NCBI GenBank assembly: GCA_036365515.1
Contig: CM070873.1
Location: 84,837,948 to 84,901,947, forward strand
Length of the DNA stretch: 64,000 nucleotides
Direction: 5' to 3'
From: Torymus aiolomorphi
Lineage: Eukaryota > Arthropoda > Insecta > Hymenoptera > Torymidae
The position numbers were made by a program, and so were the translations under genes. A model generated the notes under the pieces. It was not told the DNA's origin. It saw only the letters and a list, made by a program, of their open reading frames with translations, and did not search any database. Shown in pieces: positions 34,931 through 46,994 of the stretch. Every line of letters begins with the position of its first letter. Positions within the stretch are counted from its first letter, which is position 1.

Positions 34931-35237
34931 GCCACCTAGTGTTCATGCGCACAGACAGTTTATGGCCCATATGTGACCGCTAATGCAGTCAAGCAGCATC
35001 ACTCTAACCCGGAAAAAAAGAAAACTAGTACTTTATTACACGTACATTACAGGTTTATTATACGCGTCAGAAACATACGTAGGTATTTATCTCCTAATAG
35101 CTTATAAACATTAAATAAAATTTTTTTATGATTTAGTTTTTTACATTGATGGTTATTTATGTCGGAATTTTTATGAACAATGTTTTGAATTATTCGACAA
35201 AAACAAATTACGTTTTTATCATGGAAACTTCAGTAAA
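34931..35237. other. no gene; AT-rich spacer
   Basis: Nothing beyond possible 5' flank of the following degraded gene. Confidence 0.4.
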
Positions 35238-36390
35238 ATGTATAGTATTGGTATACTTTTAAACGAAGACTGTCATTTGGAGAGTTTAACAGAACAAAAG
35301 GTTGTATATAAATTTGAAGATCTTAAAGAAGAAGATGTTAAACTTCTTCACTTAAGAATACCTAATTCAAAGGATTTAGAAAATCAAACAGTTTGTAGTC
35401 ATCATTATTATAAACTTGTCTACTCTTATTCAACTTTGGAAAAAAGTGCTGTGATTCGTGGAACATACACAACAAAACTATTACAACTAATTTAACAGAA
35501 ATTAAGGTAGAATTATCTGAAAAATTCATGAGTGTTTGTAAAATTAATGTTATACCAAGAAAAAAACTTTGCAAAAATTGTTTGGCTAGATTTTGAAAAG
35601 AAATTGGTTATTTTGAAGTAGAACTTACACATTGTATTGATCCATATAAAAGACATAGGTCTAAAATTTTTAATGGATTAGAATTTTTAACATTAGAATA
35701 TATAACATATTTAAAAGATGTTCACAATGTATTATTTAGTTGTGAACATAAAATATGCAGTGTATGTAAAACTCAGATTAAATCTGATACTACAGAATAC
35801 ATAAAGAGAAGAAATGCATCGGCATCTGTATCGCACAATTCTGCCTCTCAACAATTTTCAAATGAATCTAGTGAATCGCAACAATGCAAAAGTACACCTG
35901 AGTCAGATGTTGAATCGTGCAGTCACAAAAAAGACGTCTCGATACGATATTAAATATTTTTTATATAAATCTACTCGAACGCAAGAAGTTGAATGATAAA
36001 CGTTTAGTGAATAAAGATGTTGAAATCCTGCAAATGGTTGTCAATGAAGTTTCAGAAGTCTTTGAACAAACCCACGGTGTTAAATTACTAAAATGTGAGA
36101 ATTTAGAGGAAATACGTAACGAAAATTGGTGGTTTAATAATATATTTGCAAATGTTAAATCTAAATGGGATAGATGTAAAACTGTTGATGAAAATACAAG
36201 TTTATTAACTTTATTTTTACTGATAGCAAAATTGCAGCAAGAGGCAAGAAGCTTGCACAAAGATTTAAACTGCCAAGCAGTGAAAAATACCAGACAATTT
36301 CATTACTTTAAGCCCATTAATAAACAAATGATTGAAGTGAATACAGATTCGCTTGATAAAAATATACAGATTGTAAATATAGTTGAATAA
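35238..36390 (+). pseudogene. degraded Cys/His-rich transposon-type protein
   Basis: The first frame reads NEDCHLESLTEQKVVYKFED, then LEDNQTVC-type text ending NQTVCSHHYYKLVYSYSTLE. After a shift near 35447 it continues VELSEKFMSVCKINVIPRKK and LCKNCLARF, then an in-frame stop (about 35597). It goes on with VELTHCIDPYKRHRSKIFNG and CEHKICSVCKTQIK. The spaced Cys/His pairs suggest a zinc-binding module. The last part (35990-36390) is helical and charged (EVSEVFEQTHGVKLLKCENL, WWFNNIFANVKSKWDRCKTV). I recognise no named family. Position inside the 10.3-kb inverted-end element suggests it is that element's protein. Confidence 0.45.
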
Positions 36391-37364
36391 TAATTCATTC
36401 ATGCAAGATAATTGTACAGAGTACCAAATTAATCTATTAATTTTATTACTATATAAATTAACAATCTATAATAATACATCTATTTTTAACATGCTTAATA
36501 TACATTTTTCTATTATTTATGAGAAGGATTTTTAGAAAGTTGTTACAAAATAGTACATGGTCGAATATAAAAGAGAAAACTAAATCCATAATGATATTTC
36601 TGCTCTTTTATTACAAATGTTAGGTTACACAATAACGGATAAGCTCCATAACCTCAAAATTGTAGTGTTCTCTTTCAATTTTTGTTCATCTTCGAAGTAT
36701 TGTAAAATTTTCAATTTTTCATCTTTCTGGACTTATTTTCGATGAAATGTTTTGTATTGGAAAAATATAAATACCATATTTTGGTACAATTAAATAAATT
36801 AAAAATTGATGAAGATACGTAACTTGAAAAATAGAATATTTTATATAATCTCAAAAATAGTGATTTATTAACGCTTGAATTTTATATAGATACGATCCGA
36901 TGTCCATGCTAATAATAATTGTTCGTTATTGTAAATAGTATAAGCAACTTAGCGAAAAAGTTTTGTCAAAAAAAAAGTTTCTAGACCGGAGATCTGGATA
37001 CTTGAAAATTTTAAAAAACACTATTTTTATGAAAATCGCAAACTTTGAAACTATGTAATTATGTCAATTTTTTGTTTTTTGATACGCGCGCGCGAAAATG
37101 CATTTTTTCTTCATATCTCATAAAGCCTTAATAGAAAAAAAGTCTTTTAATTATTCTGAAAACTTTAAGGAAATGATCGGCATGTTCTTGTTTGTGCACA
37201 TAAGGATTGTGCACATATTTATTGTGCACGGATAGCATTGGTACATATCTAAATATATAGATATATACCAATGCTAAAGTGTGCACAATTAATATGTGCA
37301 CAATTCTTATGTGTACGAACAAGAACATGCCAAATGATCTATAGAAATGCAGAATGTGCTTAGT
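36391..37364. other. AT-rich stretch with a 170-bp hairpin
   Basis: At 37165-37335, GGCATGTTCTTGTT…TGTGCACATA…TAGCATTGGTACATAT pairs with ATATACCAATGCTA…TATGTGCACA…AACAAGAACATGCC. This is a small foldback inserted beside the right inverted end of the 10.3-kb element. No ORF of interest. Confidence 0.6.
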
Positions 37365-38489
37365 AATGTATAGCATTGAAATAGAAAAAATATCATAATT
37401 CATCAGCTCTAATCAATAGGAAATTGTTCGATATTGAAGCCCAGTTCAGTTCAACTTCTTTAATGTATCTTTGAAGAACATTCTCTGATAATTTTCAGCC
37501 AAATCGGAGTTGCTAGAAAAATTTTTCAGGGGTTTAAATTTCGTGAAAATGGATGTTTTTTCAAAATCTGATAAATTCAAACTCACATACGCGCTAGATA
37601 TTTTATGTTTTTTTAGCTCAATCCCAGGGAGATAGAAAGATTTTTTCACCCTCTTTCGATCGCACTTGGGTACATTACAGTACGATTGTAACTAATCCGA
37701 AAAATCGCTTCAAAGTATCATTAAAATGGTAAAAAGGTGACGTTAGGAATGTTGTGATTTGAACATGTATACATAAATTTTGATTTTCGAAAAAAATCTA
37801 TTTATGAAGTTCAAGTCAAGACGAAGAAAAAACCTACTGACAAATTGCAAATTAATATAAATGAATTTTTTAAATAAAAGTTTGAAAAACATGAAAAAAC
37901 GCTTAAAAATGCCCTTTTTTGCACCTTTATGATAAACTGCTGACGTCAATTTTAGATATTGGACCCTAAAAATTTGCAGACCATTTTTTTGGTAAGTTCT
38001 AAAAAATATCTCAAGGCCGCAAAAATCGGCGACCCCCGTGCGCGCACATTTTTAAAAAGATATTTTTTTGACCCATATATATGTATACAACACATATAAG
38101 TTTTTTTGATGCAACAATTTAGATGTTTTTCCTCATAAAAAGTACCAGTAGTATATAGGAGACATATAATCTACTCGTAAACCAGAGTTATATTCCTATT
38201 TATTTAGGGTGCTTGATCATCTTTCTTATAAACAAATTTTTATTTATAATTGATAAAAATCAATAATTTGATTCGAAATCGACGTATTTTTCATTTTTTT
38301 TAAATACATAATAATAGTAATTATAATAAATTATGAATATTTAACGTCTCTAATAATATAAACTCGTGTGATTAATAATTTTGTTGTTATATCTATTACA
38401 TTTACCTTTATTAAAACAGTTCAATATCACTTTTTCGAAACTGTCTACATATATGTTTTGCGCTAATCATTTAATATAATGTTAAGTCT

Positions 38490-40398
38490 TGAGTGTCGAG
38501 GAATCTACTCTTATATGTGTATTGAAATTTGTATGATTTATCTTCAAATTATATTAGAATGATATATATATATTATATTTTCAATTGATATTTGATTTAT
38601 ATTACCTTTATTCTGGGCGTAGGCTCTCGTAAATAATAAACAGCTGATTAGTTAGATGCACTATTTATTGAAAGATATAAGGTTTATAAATAAGACTATG
38701 CGATTTACAACTTATTGACTTTGTTAAACAATATATAATACCGATAGATTATTGAAATTATTGATATAAGAAATTCTCTTCGTAATTGAATGTAGGGTAT
38801 TTGACCCGTATAAAATATTCGCTTCTCCCCTTGTCGGCTGGAGTGGTACGGAGCTCGCGACTTTTGCACGATTACTGATTTGTGTGTTGAGAGTCGCCGT
38901 ATTTATTAAGCGGTTAAATTAGGTTGAAGATGATTGAGATCATCTTATTTGGCAATGTAATTGTCTCCAATCGTATTAAATTCGGTAGTCACATTGCGAA
39001 ATGCTGATTCTAAAGAAAATATAATACGCAACTTTGATGACCTACTGCTACGTCACGATTGCCTCGTATTAAAAAATTTCAACGTTGTAAAGTTCGCTCG
39101 CTTCGGCGTGATGTCGCTTGCATTAAAAAGCAACGTTGTCAAAATTCGCATATACGACATTTCTATGTCAGAAAATTACTGGCGATAAATATGCATTGTT
39201 AATTTAATTTTAGAGATACGTCACGGACGTAACACTTCCCTCCTGAGATTGTTGAATATCGTAGAGATTCAACAAGTATAATAATAGTTAGCCATCAGTA
39301 ATTTTCTGTTACAATAATTTCAAATTACAATTATAAGATGGAAAGTTAACTATAAATACAATAATGTCTTTCATAAAATGTTTTGAGAAATTTTTAAATA
39401 ATTTCAATATGGTTCGTTTAAAATTGTGGTTCATTTCGAACAAGAATGTTTACAATTTCCCTGTGTTGCAATTTTTTCTTTATGCTAGTTGATACGTGGG
39501 TGTCAATAAATTTGCAATCACATAATTTTGTGGATCAAGAAATTACTGATGAGAATATAAATATCAAATGTAATTTATAGGGATACGTTAGATAATACGT
39601 TACGGACGTAACAATAAAATGTTTAAAAAGTATTTGAAAAATTATATTATTTATATTATTTTGACTTTGAGTCACTAGAGTGGGAGGAGATCAAATATAT
39701 AGTGTTGATTAATTTGAGACTAACAATAAGGAAAAGAAGACAGTATCGTATTATCTAATAAAGTATTACACAAGCTTAAGCGTTTTCTTTGATTAAAAAA
39801 AATACTTCAAAATAATCAATATTTATAATTGACGACTCATAATATCGTCATGAAATTAATTTAGAGAGAAATGTCTTAACAGGTAAAACATTATTATTTT
39901 TACTACTTTTATTAATTTTATGACTCTAATTAAAAAAATAGATGAAAAATAATATAATCTACAATTTGTAATTAAGTGGGGTATCAGCCAGAATAACTAT
40001 TTATATATGTATTTTGTATAATCTGTATGAATGGAATTATTATTCTCCATTCGTCATAAAAAAAAATTATATTATTAACTTATTTTATAAAAATTATTCA
40101 TAAAATATCAAGTAAATTTTACTCATACGTTTGGACGTAAAAAGAGTTTAATCAACTTGCAATTGAAATTTACAGCGGAACTATATTAACATTGAAAAAA
40201 TTTAACTAAATTTCAAAATAATTTATTAATAATTATAATTATAAGACTTATGAAAAACCGGTTGTATCAAGGATATTCGTTTTTGCATTTATATATTATT
40301 ATCTTTTATAAGAGTTTCATGCTTAAATAAAATTTTTTGCAGCACTACATTTTTATACAAACTACCTAAAGGAAAAATAAAAGTAATTATCCAGAAAG
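38490..40398. other. non-coding interior of the pogo-like element
   Basis: AT-rich. The plus-strand ORF 38961-39188 has no recognisable features. Two AGATACGTCACGGACGTAAC / TACGTTACGGACGTAACA segments (about 39213 and 39595) are direct repeats, possibly regulatory or a remnant target. Nothing else. Confidence 0.4.
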
Positions 40399-41924
40399 AT
40401 GAACTTAATAAATGCCATGAATGTATTATTCATCCTAAATAATATGTTTCAAGTCCAAGAAAAGAGACTGTCTGTAAACAATGCAGAAAAATATGTTGCC
40501 AATATAGTGTACAATATTATTGTATCTAGTTTAGAGGATAATAGTATTTTCGAAGAAACTGATGAATATTTATATTACGATAATTCATATGAACCTCGTA
40601 ATGACATACCTGCGATATAGATATAGATTTTGAAGATACGGAAATATCTGAAACCGAAAATCAGTACAGCAGCAAGATGGAATTTATTGATTTGGACTAT
40701 AAAAAGCGGGCTGTAGAATTTTGGTCAAGCGGTAAAAACAAAAGGAAATTTACAACTGTCCAAAATAAATTTAAGAAATTAAAAACGGAACGTCTACCGT
40801 ATAGGTGGAGAGAGCAAGTAGTCTCGGAAGGAAGCCGAATCGATAAATTGAAACAAATTGAAGAACATTGTTTATGTATATTTGAAAGAGCCAGATTGGA
40901 TATTAGACGTATTGCAATAGAAAAAGCACAAAAAATAAATTTCAAAGGATTTAAAGCTTCTTTTCATTAGTTACTTGAATTTAAACGACGACATAATATC
41001 GTTTCTCGAAAAATAACTAAAATTACTACAAAAAAATCTCTAAATAATACAGAGAAACGTTAAAAAAAATAGAAGAATTTCGCAATGAAGTGAAAAATGC
41101 TATAACAAAATATGATGCAGAACGTGTATACAATTCCGACCAATCTGGCTTCAATTACGAATTACATAGTGGACGAATTCTCGCTAGTAAAGCAGAAAAA
41201 ATAACCAATTATACTGTTATCAACACACGCTACCACACATTCGTACACCATTCAACCAATCATATCTGCCAAAGGAAAACATTTATCTCCATTTTTATTA
41301 GTTTTACAAGAACCGAAGGGAGAGTTCGGGCCAGTAGTAGAGCAAAATTTATTCAAAGCTGAAAACGTTTACGTTATGGCTTCCAAATCAGGTAAATTGA
41401 CTAAAGAACGCCTTGAAGCTTGGGTCAGAGATGTATATTTACCATATACTACGATAACAAGTAATCTGTTGCTTGATTCATGGAGAGGTCACTGCCAAAA
41501 TATAATAGGTGAACTTCAACCTCTTGATGTATACGGTTTTCGCATATGGAAGAACTTTGTTCGAAAGTTTTCAGATATGATATTGTTGACAAATGAAGCC
41601 ATCAATTTACATAATCTGAATGATATTATTAAAATGCAGTCATTAGTGCATAATCAATTATCCAGTCTCAGATTTACAAATTTATTGAAATATGCTTGGT
41701 GTGCTGCAGGTTACGTTGACAAAAGGCCAGAGAAAGTTGAAACTTCCCAAAAGTTTTGCTTCAATTCTAATTTTGTTACATGCGATATTTGCGGAAAAAG
41801 AGCCATCATAACTTATTCCTGGTGCAAAAAACGCTATGTTTACAACATTTTTACCATGAATATCATTATTGCAAAACATATAATCCATGATCTTATGAAT
41901 TGGTACGATGTAACACTATTATAA
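40399..41924 (+). pseudogene. pogo/Tigger-like transposase, broken
   Basis: The pieces in order are: an acidic N-terminus, then EFIDLDYKKRAVEFWSSGKN and ERLPYRWREQV (DNA-binding part), RLDIRRIAIEKAQ, FKGFKASFH, FKRRHNIVSRKITKI. A DDE_1-type catalytic domain follows, with first Asp in YNSDQSGFNYELHSGR, second in LLLDSWRGHC, third in LQPLDVYGFRIWKNFVRKFS. A C-terminal part has SLVHNQLSSLRFTNLLKYAW and the Cys cluster CDICGKRAIITYSWCKK. Stops, two shifts (about 40970-41090 and 41240-41376) and a deletion of about 30 residues between the second and third Asp inactivate it. Confidence 0.82.
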
Positions 41925-42471
41925 TAATTTTTATTTATAATAAAATTCTCGTCTGTATTATTTGTTCGGGTATTATTTGCTTTACATATCTAACGGTCAT
42001 GTGATAAAATTTATTTTAAATATAATTTTGTACGTAAAATTGGTTACTGCAGCATGTATTCGTATATGTAATTATGTAAGGTAGTATAAAGATTTGGATA
42101 ATAATTAATGAATGATATTGAAAAATATCGTTGATAATAAAATGGATGACTCAAAAAATATATAACTTTTTTGAGTTTAAGGTAGCTTTAACCTCTTTTT
42201 AGGGTATTCGTTAGCCTAATTGTAAAATTAATCAACACCATATACTTCATCTCCCATTCTCGTCACTCTGCTATATAAATAAAATCAAGTCATGAAGATC
42301 AAGTATAATGTGCGTGATCGGCTTTCACACTTTCTTTGCAACAATAAAAAATTGCATTGTACAAGTATTCAATTCATTTCATTTCAAACAATAATAGTAA
42401 TAGTACAGTTACTAATAAGTCAAAATTGTATAAATAATATAATTTTTCAAATATTTTTTAAACATTCTATA
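41925..42471. other. 3' flank of the pogo-like transposase
   Basis: AT-rich with a possible polyadenylation signal (ATTTATAATAAAATTC near 41930). No other feature. Confidence 0.4.
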
Positions 42472-42543
42472 TTAAATGATTAGCGCAAAACATATATGTA
42501 GACAGTTTCGAAAAAGTGATATTGAAATGTTTTAATGAAAGGT

Positions 42544-43177
42544 TGTAACGATCGAGTGCATATGTATCGAACGATGATCATATTTGCTTGCACAGCGAGC
42601 ATGTTCCAATTACCATGGTAAGAGGGCGATATGACGATAGGTAAATAAATATGCCGTGGCACTGGGATGCGCTCTCTTTCTTTTCGCAACCACCGCTCGT
42701 GCCCGGGCTCCCTTGGACTGACCTCGTCATCTCCTTCCCCGAGACGTAATTCGTGATTGTCTGGGTGACAAGTAATCAGAACTCGAATATATATATATTG
42801 GCCTGTACGCCAAGGGAAGTGGTGTGTGTGTGATCACCAGGTGAGTGGAGTCGGGGCGGTTCAGGGGAACTCCGCGAGTCGACCACGCATCGCGAGTACG
42901 AGGGGTCTGAGCGAACATCGCTAGCCACGGAACCTTGCAAGGTACGAAATAACTCGCTCGAATATCTATCTTTTTTCATAATTATAAATTTTCCGTGAAA
43001 AGTTAAGTTTATATCTTTTAAAATTTGCGTTTTGACTTATTACATTAATCTCGGCAGTCTACATAAAATTATAACAATTATATTTTTTCAGTCCCTTTAC
43101 ATCAAATAAATTGACTTATTGTTTCACTATACTAAAATATTCTATTTCTATTCTTACCGAAAATCACTAAAATCACA
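42544..43177. mobile_element. 634-bp solo LTR with AGGT target duplication
   Basis: Starts TGTAACGATCGAGTGC and ends CACTAAAATCACA, flanked by AGGT at 42540-42543 and 43178-43181. The intact empty site is preserved in the opposite arm of the pogo-like element (its inverse reads TTTTAATAAAGGTAAATG). The insertion is therefore proven by an internal control. GC-rich core at 42660-42950 with a TATA-like run at 42787. Confidence 0.85.
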
Positions 43178-43589
43178 AGGTAAATGTAATAGATATAACG
43201 ACAACATTATTCATCATACGAGTTTATAATGTTATAGACGTTAAATATTAATAATTTATTACTATTATATTTACTATTATTACGTATTTAAAAAAAATTA
43301 AAAATACGTTGATTTCGAGTCAAATTATTGATTTTTATTAATTATAAATAAAAATTTGTTTATAAAAAAGATGATCACGCGCCCGAAATAAATAGGGATA
43401 CAACCCTGATGGGTTTACGAGTAGATTATATGTGTCCTATATGCTACTGGTACTTTTTATGAGGAAAAACGTCTAAATTGTTGGATCAAAAAAACTTATA
43501 TATGTTATGTGTGTATATATATGGGACGTTTCACGTCACTTTACCCCTCCCCCTCTGTCCAAAAATTGAGAGGACGTACTAAAACGTAC

Positions 43590-43965
43590 GACGACTCAAA
43601 ATTTTCTTTGAAATATAAGCTTTCAAATGCGAAGTGGCAGAAGCCATGATTTCAAGATGGCCGACCAATATGGCGGCCATAACGATAAAAAGTGCATTAA
43701 GCATGTGTGTAAAAATTCAGAATAGCGATAAAAAAATTATGAAAAAATTCATGCAGTAGCATGCCTATCCACTGGTTCAAATTCCACGATCAAACTTTCT
43801 AAATTCAAGATGGCGGATCTAATATGGCGAACGAAATTTCAAAAATCGACGGATTCATACAAAATTTGGTATACGGGGGTTTTTCAAGTTGCTAATCGAG
43901 AATCAGAAATTAAATTTATAAAATTCAAGATGGCGGATCCAATATTGCTCAAAAATAATGTCGAC
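43590..43965 (+). repeat. short ATGGCGG repeat fragment
   Basis: Three diverged copies of AAGATGGCGGATC(C/T)AATAT and CCAATATGGCGGCCATAA with the same TTGGTATACGGGGGTTTTTC phase as the 20.4-23.7-kb array. Confidence 0.75.
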
Positions 43966-44039
43966 AATAAAAAAATCTCACGACATTTTACATAAAATTA
44001 TAAACGGAAACTATTCTTGATGATTTTTTAATTTATCGC

Positions 44040-46021
44040 GTTAAACGTGAAAAATGCGTGAAAAGAGACAGTTAAGAAAAATATGGCAAACTTATAAATC
44101 CAAACATATCAAAACTAAATTAAATAAATCAATTAAAGACTTAAAAACCTTGCTTATAGAAGAAAAAAATATCAGTATTCAACACTACTTACAAAACCTA
44201 ACTGCAAATGAAGCAACTGAATATTCCCTTTGGAAAGCTACAAAAAAACTTAAATGTCCACAGATACATATACCATCAATCAGGAAATTTAATGGAGATT
44301 GGACCATTAGCGAATCTGAAAAAGCTGATACATTTGCTAACCATTTCAGTGGAGTTTTCAAGCCAATAAATCGAGAGATAACTGAACAAGAAGAAGAAGA
44401 ATTGATTAATCAAGAAGTTCATCACGCTCAAGATAGCCCAGCAATAAACATAAAAATTAAGGAAGTACACAAGATAATCAAAGTCATTAAGAACAAAAAA
44501 TCACCTGGATACGACCTAATAAATGATAAATTAATCAAGGAGCTACCACAAAAAGCGATCCGATTTCTTACTATTATCTTAAATGCAGTCTTTCGTTTGT
44601 GTTACTTTCCAAGCCAGTGGAAAGTTGCACAAATAATATTAATAGAAAAACCAGGCAAATGTCCAGATCTTGTTACATCATATAGACCTATCAGTTTACT
44701 ACAAGCTATTTCAAAAATCTGCGAAAAACTTATTGTCAACAGACTCAATCCAATCATTTATTTCAAGAAGTTAATACCCGACCATCAATTTGGCTTCCGC
44801 AACTGTTATGCTACAATTGAACAAGTAAACCGATTAACTGTAAAAATACAAGAGACTTTTGAAAATAAACAGTACTGCTGTGGAGCTTTTCTAGACGTTG
44901 CTCAAGCTTTTGACAAAGTGTGGCATAAGGGTTTACTCTATAAACTAGAAAAGTGCTTTCCAAAAAGTATATATAAACTATTAAAATCATACTTAACGGA
45001 CAGAACCTTTCAAGTAAAAATTAATGAAACCGTAACAAAACTGTTCCCTATAAACGCCGGAGTACCTTAAGGAAGCGTGCTAGGCCCCACTTTGTACTTA
45101 TTGTATACTGCCGATCTACCTACAATGCAAGAAATCACTACAGCAACATATGCAGACGATACAGCAATTCTCACAAGTCATTCAAATCCTGAAACAGCAT
45201 CTGAAAAATTACAAAAATATCTAGATCTAATCAATACATGGTTCAAATAATGGAGAATAAAAGTCAACGAAACAAAATCAACTCATGTTACTTTCACACT
45301 TCGCAAAAGAACATGCCTCCCACTGCTGCTAAATAATAAAAACATACCGCAAAGTAATGATGTTAAATATTTGGGAATACACTTAGATTGTCGCCTCACT
45401 TGGAGAAAACATATATGGACAAAACGAAAACAACTAAATCTCAAATTGAGAAAAATGTGCTGGATAATAGGAAATAAATCTCAGATAAAACTTGAAAATA
45501 AAACACTTATTTACAAAAGTATTCTTAAACCAGTGTGGACCTACGGAATTCAACTTTGGGGATCTGCAGCAACCTCTAACATCGAAATACTTGAAAGATT
45601 TCAATCCAAAGTACTAAGAAACCTAGTGCAAGCTCCCTGGTTTGTCACAAATGAAATCATTAGGAATGACTTGAATATACCAACGGTTAAACAAGAAATA
45701 AAAACACACTATAGTAGCTACAAGGAGAGATTAACAGAACATCCAAACCATCTGGCAGCAAATTTAATTGATGAAATTCGATCCAGTGCAAGACTTAAAT
45801 ATAAAACTATTAATATAATTGCATAATGTTGTATATATATTATCATATCATTATATTGCCATAAATTCTTGTCCTTGTATAAAAGCTTATATCTATAGGA
45901 TTTATAAAAGTATTAACCAATTGGTCTAATACTTTCATGTTATTGTAAATAATTGTATACGATTTACTTAATGTCAACAAGACAGATTGTAAATAAACAC
46001 GGAGTTATAAAAAAAAAAAAA
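44040..46021 (+). mobile_element. 5'-truncated Jockey-type LINE with poly(A) tail
   Basis: The RT frame runs 44054-45826, with only two in-frame stops (45068 and 45248). A 3' UTR and a poly(A) tail follow at about 46008-46021. It is truncated 5' of the endonuclease. It lies directly upstream of a transposase-like ORF and may have inserted into it. Confidence 0.85.
44054..45826 (+). pseudogene. Jockey-clade reverse transcriptase, two nonsense codons
   Basis: Motifs in order: KKSPGYDLINDKLIKELPQK, WKVAQIILIEKPGKCPDLVT, SYRPISLLQAISKICEKLIV, DHQFGFRNCYATIEQVNRL, AFLDVAQAFDKVWHKGLLYK, INAGVP, then a TAA where Gln is expected (45068). [17 protein letters not shown] and the catalytic [13 protein letters not shown] follow, then a second TAA (45248). 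The frame resumes with WRIKVNETKSTHVTF, KYLGIHLDCRLTWRKHIWTK and YKSILKPVWTYGIQLWGSA. Nearly intact, hence young; different subfamily from the LINE at 28.5 kb. Confidence 0.88.
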
Positions 46022-46029
46022 ATTTACCA

Positions 46030-46721
46030 TTGAATGATCCATTACGGATCACGATCCTCACGATAGCACCTGATAGCTGGAGTATTGCACAGACTTCTAG
46101 AGAGTTCAATACCTCGAAATATTTTGTCAAGAAACCTCTAAAACTCAAAGAAACAGAGGGAGTTATGTCGACACCTATTGCTAGAGCTGATAAGACATTA
46201 TTACAAGACGTTAAATTAGTTCGCAATTTTTATGAAAGTAATGAGAACAGTAGGATTATGCCAAATAAAAAATACGTTATTATTGTGAGACTTGGTAAAG
46301 AAAAAGAAAAGAAACAGAAGCGCTTGATATTGTGTGACATAAAATGCCTGCATGTTCGATTCAAAGAGCTCAACCCACAGATATCAATCGGCTTAACGAA
46401 ATTTGCAGAGCTTCGACCACACTGTTGCATTTTGGCTGGAGCTAGTGGTAGACACAGCATTTGTGTTTGCACCATGCACCAGAACTGCAAGACAATGTTT
46501 GATGCGAGCAACTTGGCTAGGTTTACTAAAAACTATGACGATTCTATTCAACAGTACAAAAATTGTTTTAGATTCTTCTTGTGTGATAATCCATCACTAG
46601 CATGTTATCTTCGCGAATGTCAGCTGTGTCGAGAAAAAGACCTTCTCAGTTATTATCTCAAGAAGATTTTTGAGCAGAAGTGTATATCAAAAGTAATTTT
46701 CAGTACTTGGGAATCGACAGA
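46030..46721 (+). pseudogene. N-terminal part of a transposase-like protein, cut by a MITE
   Basis: An open frame begins MNDPLRITILTIAPDSWSIA with a helix-turn-helix-like QTSREFNTSKYFVKKPLKLK. It then has FKELNPQISIGLTKFAELRP, HCCILAGASGRHSICVCTMH (Cys/His cluster) and NPSLACYLRECQLCREKDLL, ending VIFSTWEST. This family is common in arthropod and other invertebrate genomes and looks like a DNA-transposon protein; I cannot name its superfamily. Its C-terminal catalytic part is absent. The frame runs into a TA-flanked MITE at 46724, and the codons beyond it soon meet a stop. Confidence 0.65.
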
Positions 46722-46723
46722 TA

Positions 46724-46992
46724 CACTGAAAAAACTCTGGCACACAAGACGCACAAAACGAGGGACGTATTTCGTCCCTTCGGTTCGGCATGGCTGTTGT
46801 CCCTTAACGGTGCTACTGATTCCCCCTGGCGACGCGTATACCATATCTTAAGGCGAATTTAGGTTAGGTTTTCAAAGTATCGGTAATATTCGGTATGTAT
46901 TACGTGCCAGAAGGGGAGATGTGCTGTGCCGAATCCAGGAACGAAATAAGCCACTCGTTTTGTGCGACTTACGTGCCAGAGTTTTTTCAGTG
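46724..46992. mobile_element. 269-bp MITE, TA target site, CACTGAAAAAACTCTGGCAC ends
   Basis: The left end is CACTGAAAAAACTCTGGCAC; the right end is its exact inverse, GTGCCAGAGTTTTTTCAGTG. TA lies on both sides (46722-46723, 46993-46994). Inside, CGAGGGACG and GGCATGGCTGTTGTCCCTT parts mirror weakly. It interrupts a transposase-like frame. Confidence 0.88.
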
Positions 46993-46994
46993 TA

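Larger units (their letters stand above)
27781..38072. mobile_element. 10.3-kb element with ~710-bp inverted ends
   Basis: 27781-28495 (GGGTCAAAAAAACATCTTTT onward) and 37365-38072 are inverted copies, sharing for example GCGCGCACGGGGGTCGCCGA, CCCTCTTTCGATCGCACTTG and CAATAGGAAATTGTTCGATA. Both ends abut TATATA. The interior holds a full-length-type Jockey LINE, a TTAA-flanked foldback and a degraded Cys/His protein gene. The latter is the best candidate for the element's own gene. Superfamily not assigned. Confidence 0.75.
38075..43530. mobile_element. 5.4-kb pogo-like DNA transposon with long inverted ends
   Basis: 38075-38485 pairs with 42472-42543 plus 43178-43530, the right end being split by a solo LTR. 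Shared parts include ATAATCTACTCGTAAACC against GGGTTTACGAGTAGATTAT, and GCGCTAATCATTTAATATAA against TTAAATGATTAGCGC. The inside carries a pogo/Tigger-type transposase relic at 40399-41924. About 400-bp inverted ends are unusual for a pogo-like element. Confidence 0.65.

Noticed and set aside
42291..42483. 63-codon ORF near the right inverted end of the pogo-like element
   Set aside because: AT-rich by-product without conserved residues; overlaps the non-coding 3' flank.
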